This document shows, in pieces, positions 53,231 to 55,882 of a DNA stretch of 55,882 nucleotides. The notes below the pieces were generated by a model, which saw only the letters and a list, made by a program, of their open reading frames with translations, was not told where the DNA came from and did no database searches. A program made the translations under genes and the position numbers. Position 1 is the stretch's first letter. Each line of letters opens with the position of its first letter. Source of the stretch: Caldilineaceae bacterium (GTDB taxonomy: Bacteria > Chloroflexota > Anaerolineae > Caldilineales > Caldilineaceae); assembly GCA_022842065.1 (NCBI GenBank), contig JALHQH010000068.1:1-55882 (forward strand), read 5' to 3'.

Positions 53231-55318
53231 ATGGGCATTGAATATCCTATCGAACGGACACGGAATATCGGGATCATCGCACATATTGATGCCGGCAAGA
53301 CGACAACCACAGAGCGTATTCTCTTTTATTCTGGGCGCATCCATCGCATGGGCGAAGTGCATGAAGGCACAGCTGTGACTGACTGGATGGTACAGGAGCG
53401 CGAGCGCGGTATCACCATTACTTCGGCTGCGATTACGACAACCTGGACTGACCGCGTTACTGGTGAAGATTGCCAAATCAATATTATTGACACACCTGGT
53501 CATATTGACTTCACGGCCGAGGTGCAACGTAGCTTGCGTGTGCTGGATGGTGGTGTCGTGGTCTTTGATGCAGTAGCTGGTGTAGAACCACAATCGGAAA
53601 CGGTGTGGCGTCAAGCTGATCGCTACAAGGTGCCGCGCATCTGTTTTGTTAACAAGATGGATCGCATTGGTGCCAGCTTTGAACGTACCTGCCAAATGAT
53701 TATTGAGCGCCTGGGTGTGACACCAGTGCCGATCCAGCTGCCGCTGGGTCGCGAAGATACATTCAAGGGTGTCATTGACCTCTTCACGATGAAGGCTTTT
53801 GTCTTTGGTGATGACCTGGGCGCAAAACCCACGATTGAAGAGATTCCTGCCGAATTTATGGCTGGGGCAGTGGCTGCTCGTGCCACCATGGTTGAGCGCA
53901 TCGCCGAGAGTGATGAAGACCTAACCATGAAGTTTCTTGAGAGTGAAGAGATCACGGTGGAAGAGCTATACACGGCGTTGCGTTCCGCTGTTGTCCATAG
54001 CAAGATCGTACCCGTCCTTTGTGGAACTGCACTGCGCAATAAAGGTGTCCAATTGTTGCTTGATGCCATTGTGCGCTACCTCCCCAGTCCATTGGACGTG
54101 CCAGCGATGCAGGGCACTGATCCTGTCTCTGGCGATGTAATTTTACGCCATGCCGATGACAAAGAACCCTTCTCGGCCCTGGTCTTTAAGATTATGACTG
54201 ATCCTTTCATTGGTCGTCTAGCTTATGTTCGGGTTTACTCGGGCCGCCTTGAAGCGGGGACCATGGTCTACAATGCCAATAATCGTCGTCGTGAGCGCAT
54301 TGGCCGTCTGCTGCAGATGTATGCAGATAAGCGTGAAGAGATTAAAGAGTGTAGCGCTGGTGATATTGCGGCCGTCGTCGGTCTCAAACAAACATTTACC
54401 GGCGAAACGCTCTGTGATCCCAATAATGAAGTTTTGCTGGAGACGATCGAGTTCCCGGAGCCTGTGGTCAATGTGGCGATTGAACCAAAATCCAAGGCTG
54501 ACCAGGACAAGATGACGGAAGCGCTGATCAAGCTCGCTGAAGAAGACCCCACCTTCCGGGTGCGCTATGATGATCAGACTGGTCAGACTGTTATTGCCGG
54601 GATGGGTGAGTTACATCTTGACATTATCGTCGATCGTATGAAGCGCGAGTTTCGTGTCCAGTGTAACGTCGGTGCTCCCCAGGTCGCCTACCGCGAAACG
54701 ATTACAAAGCATGTGAAGATCGAAGGTCGCTTTATCCGCCAATCCGGTGGTCGTGGTCAATTTGGTCACGTCTGGTTGGAATTGGAGCCAAACCCACCTG
54801 GCACGGGCTTTATCTTCGAAGACAAAATTGTCGGCGGTGTAGTGCCACGTGAGTTCATCCCTGCTGTACAAAAGGGTGTGGTCGAGGCAATGGAGAGTGG
54901 TGTGTTAGCTGGCTATCCTGTTGTTGATATCAAAGTTGCGCTAATTGATGGCAGCTACCATGATGTTGACTCAAGCGAAATGGCCTTCAAGATTGCTGGC
55001 AGTATGGCCTTTAAGGATGGTTGCCAAAAAGCTGGTCCGGCTCTACTGGAGCCGATGATGCGGGTGGAAGCGGTTGCCCCTGATGAATATGTTGGCGATG
55101 TCCTTGGCGATTTGTCTAGTCGCCGTGGCACTGTTGAAGGCATGGAATCGCGTTCTGGCAAAGTGACGGCAGTAAAAGGTGTCGTACCACTGAGCGAAAT
55201 GTTTGGTTATGCGACGACCTTACGTTCGATGACAAGTGGCCGTGGCACCTTCTCGATGGAATTCAATAGCTATTCACAGGTCTCCTCGTCGATTGCAGAG
55301 AAGATTCTGAAGAAGTAG
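53231..55318 (+). CDS. fusA: Elongation factor G
   Basis: This 695-residue translocation GTPase is full length. G1 is AHIDAGKTT, the switch region carries [12 protein letters not shown]3 is DTPGHIDF and G4 is NKMDR. Domains II-V follow ([39 protein letters not shown]). ATG 53231 has AAGG upstream. It lies 258 bases after rpsG, so it may have its own promoter. The sequence shows no sign of the divergent spdB/tet-type paralogues. Confidence 0.97.
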   Translation: MGIEYPIERTRNIGIIAHIDAGKTTTTERILFYSGRIHRMGEVHEGTAVTDWMVQERERGITITSAAITTTWTDRVTGEDCQINIIDTPGHIDFTAEVQRSLRVLDGGVVVFDAVAGVEPQSETVWRQADRYKVPRICFVNKMDRIGASFERTCQMIIERLGVTPVPIQLPLGREDTFKGVIDLFTMKAFVFGDDLGAKPTIEEIPAEFMAGAVAARATMVERIAESDEDLTMKFLESEEITVEELYTALRSAVVHSKIVPVLCGTALRNKGVQLLLDAIVRYLPSPLDVPAMQGTDPVSGDVILRHADDKEPFSALVFKIMTDPFIGRLAYVRVYSGRLEAGTMVYNANNRRRERIGRLLQMYADKREEIKECSAGDIAAVVGLKQTFTGETLCDPNNEVLLETIEFPEPVVNVAIEPKSKADQDKMTEALIKLAEEDPTFRVRYDDQTGQTVIAGMGELHLDIIVDRMKREFRVQCNVGAPQVAYRETITKHVKIEGRFIRQSGGRGQFGHVWLELEPNPPGTGFIFEDKIVGGVVPREFIPAVQKGVVEAMESGVLAGYPVVDIKVALIDGSYHDVDSSEMAFKIAGSMAFKDGCQKAGPALLEPMMRVEAVAPDEYVGDVLGDLSSRRGTVEGMESRSGKVTAVKGVVPLSEMFGYATTLRSMTSGRGTFSMEFNSYSQVSSSIAEKILKK

Positions 55319-55763
55319 ATTTTTGGAAGTTCATGATCATTTTGTAAACGATAAATTAAATCTGTCGCTTATAAAATTTGCGAACTTTCAACCGTAGCGG
55401 CTATAATAGGTAAGTTGCGTCAGGAAATTGAGCTATTTTGCTCTTTCCTGTAGTAACCGAAAAAGCTGTTTTTGCTGCACCGCCAAACCAATGGTTGGCG
55501 GTGCAGTGTTGCCTAGCGTGAAAATCTGCTGAAAATAAAACTGTGGCAATTGGAACTTTGGTGGTACGTTGGCTTGGCTGGCGTTACCGTACAATGTAGA
55601 GCACTTCTCTCAGTTTTTGTTTTGCCATACAACCTATCCAGAAAGCTATTTGCATCGCTAGCCGAAATAAAATTTGTCGGCAGGGCATTTGTCGAAGCGC
55701 ATTTTTGGATAAATACTTAGTGTAGTTATTGCTGAAATTTGTGATACGGAAGGAAAAATCGTC
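55319..55763. other. Long structured spacer between fusA and tuf
   Basis: The 445 bases contain no gene. Besides the promoter, there is a hairpin CAGGAAA..GAGC/GCTC..TTTCCTG at about 55421-55450 and a strong one, CTGCACCGCCAA/TTGGCGGTGCAG (55475-55506, extendable with one bulge), without a T-run. The structures may control tuf expression; this is inference. Confidence 0.5.
55378..55407 (+). promoter_or_regulatory. Candidate promoter of tuf
   Basis: TTGCGA (55378-55383) and TATAAT (55402-55407) are separated by 18 bases. The leader to the tuf start is about 350 bases and contains two stem-loops. Confidence 0.65.
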
Positions 55764-55882
55764 ATGTCCAAAGCAGTATTTGAGCGGACGAAGCCCCATG
55801 TGAATGTGGGAACCATCGGACACATCGACCACGGAAAGACAACCCTGACCGCAGCGATTACCAAGACGCTGTCGCTGAAGGG
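55764..55882 (+). CDS. tuf: Elongation factor Tu (3' end outside window)
   Basis: ATG 55764 opens [20 protein letters not shown] with the P-loop GHIDHGKTT, an unmistakable EF-Tu start. Thirty-nine codons are present before the window ends. EF-Tu delivers aminoacyl-tRNA to the ribosome. AAGGA lies about ten bases upstream. It completes the order rpsL-rpsG-fusA-tuf. Confidence 0.97.
   Translation, partial: MSKAVFERTKPHVNVGTIGHIDHGKTTLTAAITKTLSLK

Overview
The window reads as bacterial chromosome from a member of the Chloroflexota, probably class Chloroflexia. This is inferred from the overall gene style, the very large secreted subtilase that ends in two YLPxV-type motifs (a tail I associate with surface proteins of this phylum), a CarH-type B12 regulator, and the block rpmH-rnpA-yidD-yidC-jag followed by pfkB-parA-parB. 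No rRNA is present, so the taxonomic call is moderate. Most genes from 1 to 27.3 kb lie on the minus strand.

Defence island (1-14.9 kb, minus strand). The left edge cuts a STAND ATPase that has an EAD1-like adaptor, an NB-ARC domain and at least nine 40-residue TPR units, nearly identical at DNA level. Next is a tightly overlapping five-gene cluster, transcribed hsdM - hsdS - DUF262/DUF1524 (GmrSD-like) - hsdR - YgjP-like metallopeptidase: a type I restriction-modification system with an embedded putative modification-dependent nuclease. An AT-richer gene for a membrane-anchored NACHT ATPase with a pentapeptide-repeat tail follows. It is bordered by two near-duplicate terminators, a MITE-like scar and a decayed IS5-type transposase.

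Integrative element (about 16.4-27.2 kb, minus strand). A tyrosine recombinase sits beside the 3' end of tRNA-Val(CAC). Inward lie a cell-wall hydrolase (M23 plus GH108-like), a LysM membrane protein, small membrane proteins, an FtsK/TraB-like translocase, a ribbon-helix-helix protein, a RepA-like ATPase and a CHC2/Toprim primase. I see no relaxase and no type IV secretion genes. The layout resembles actinomycete AICEs, which move double-stranded DNA with a single FtsK-like motor. Three copies of one palindrome, a pair of strong stem-loops between primase and repA, and a three-segment switchable hairpin are candidate control or origin sites. The left attachment site was not found.

Middle region (27.3-41 kb). 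It holds the 2137-residue subtilase/Kelch/DUF11 protein, a glutaredoxin-like protein, an isoprenylcysteine-methyltransferase-like membrane protein, a CarH-type regulator (with its own candidate operator) coupled to a prenyl-synthase-like protein that lacks the catalytic aspartate motif, a Gfo/Idh/MocA oxidoreductase, parB, parA and a PfkB-family kinase.

Core region (41-55.9 kb). The minus strand carries jag, yidC, yidD, rnpA and rpmH behind a good promoter, covering membrane insertion, RNase P and ribosomal functions. The plus strand carries an unknown membrane protein coupled to priA, a BldC-like regulator, a lipoprotein made of two repeated domains, and the str cluster rpsL-rpsG-fusA-tuf, whose last gene is cut by the right edge. 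The str genes are separated by unusually long spacers.
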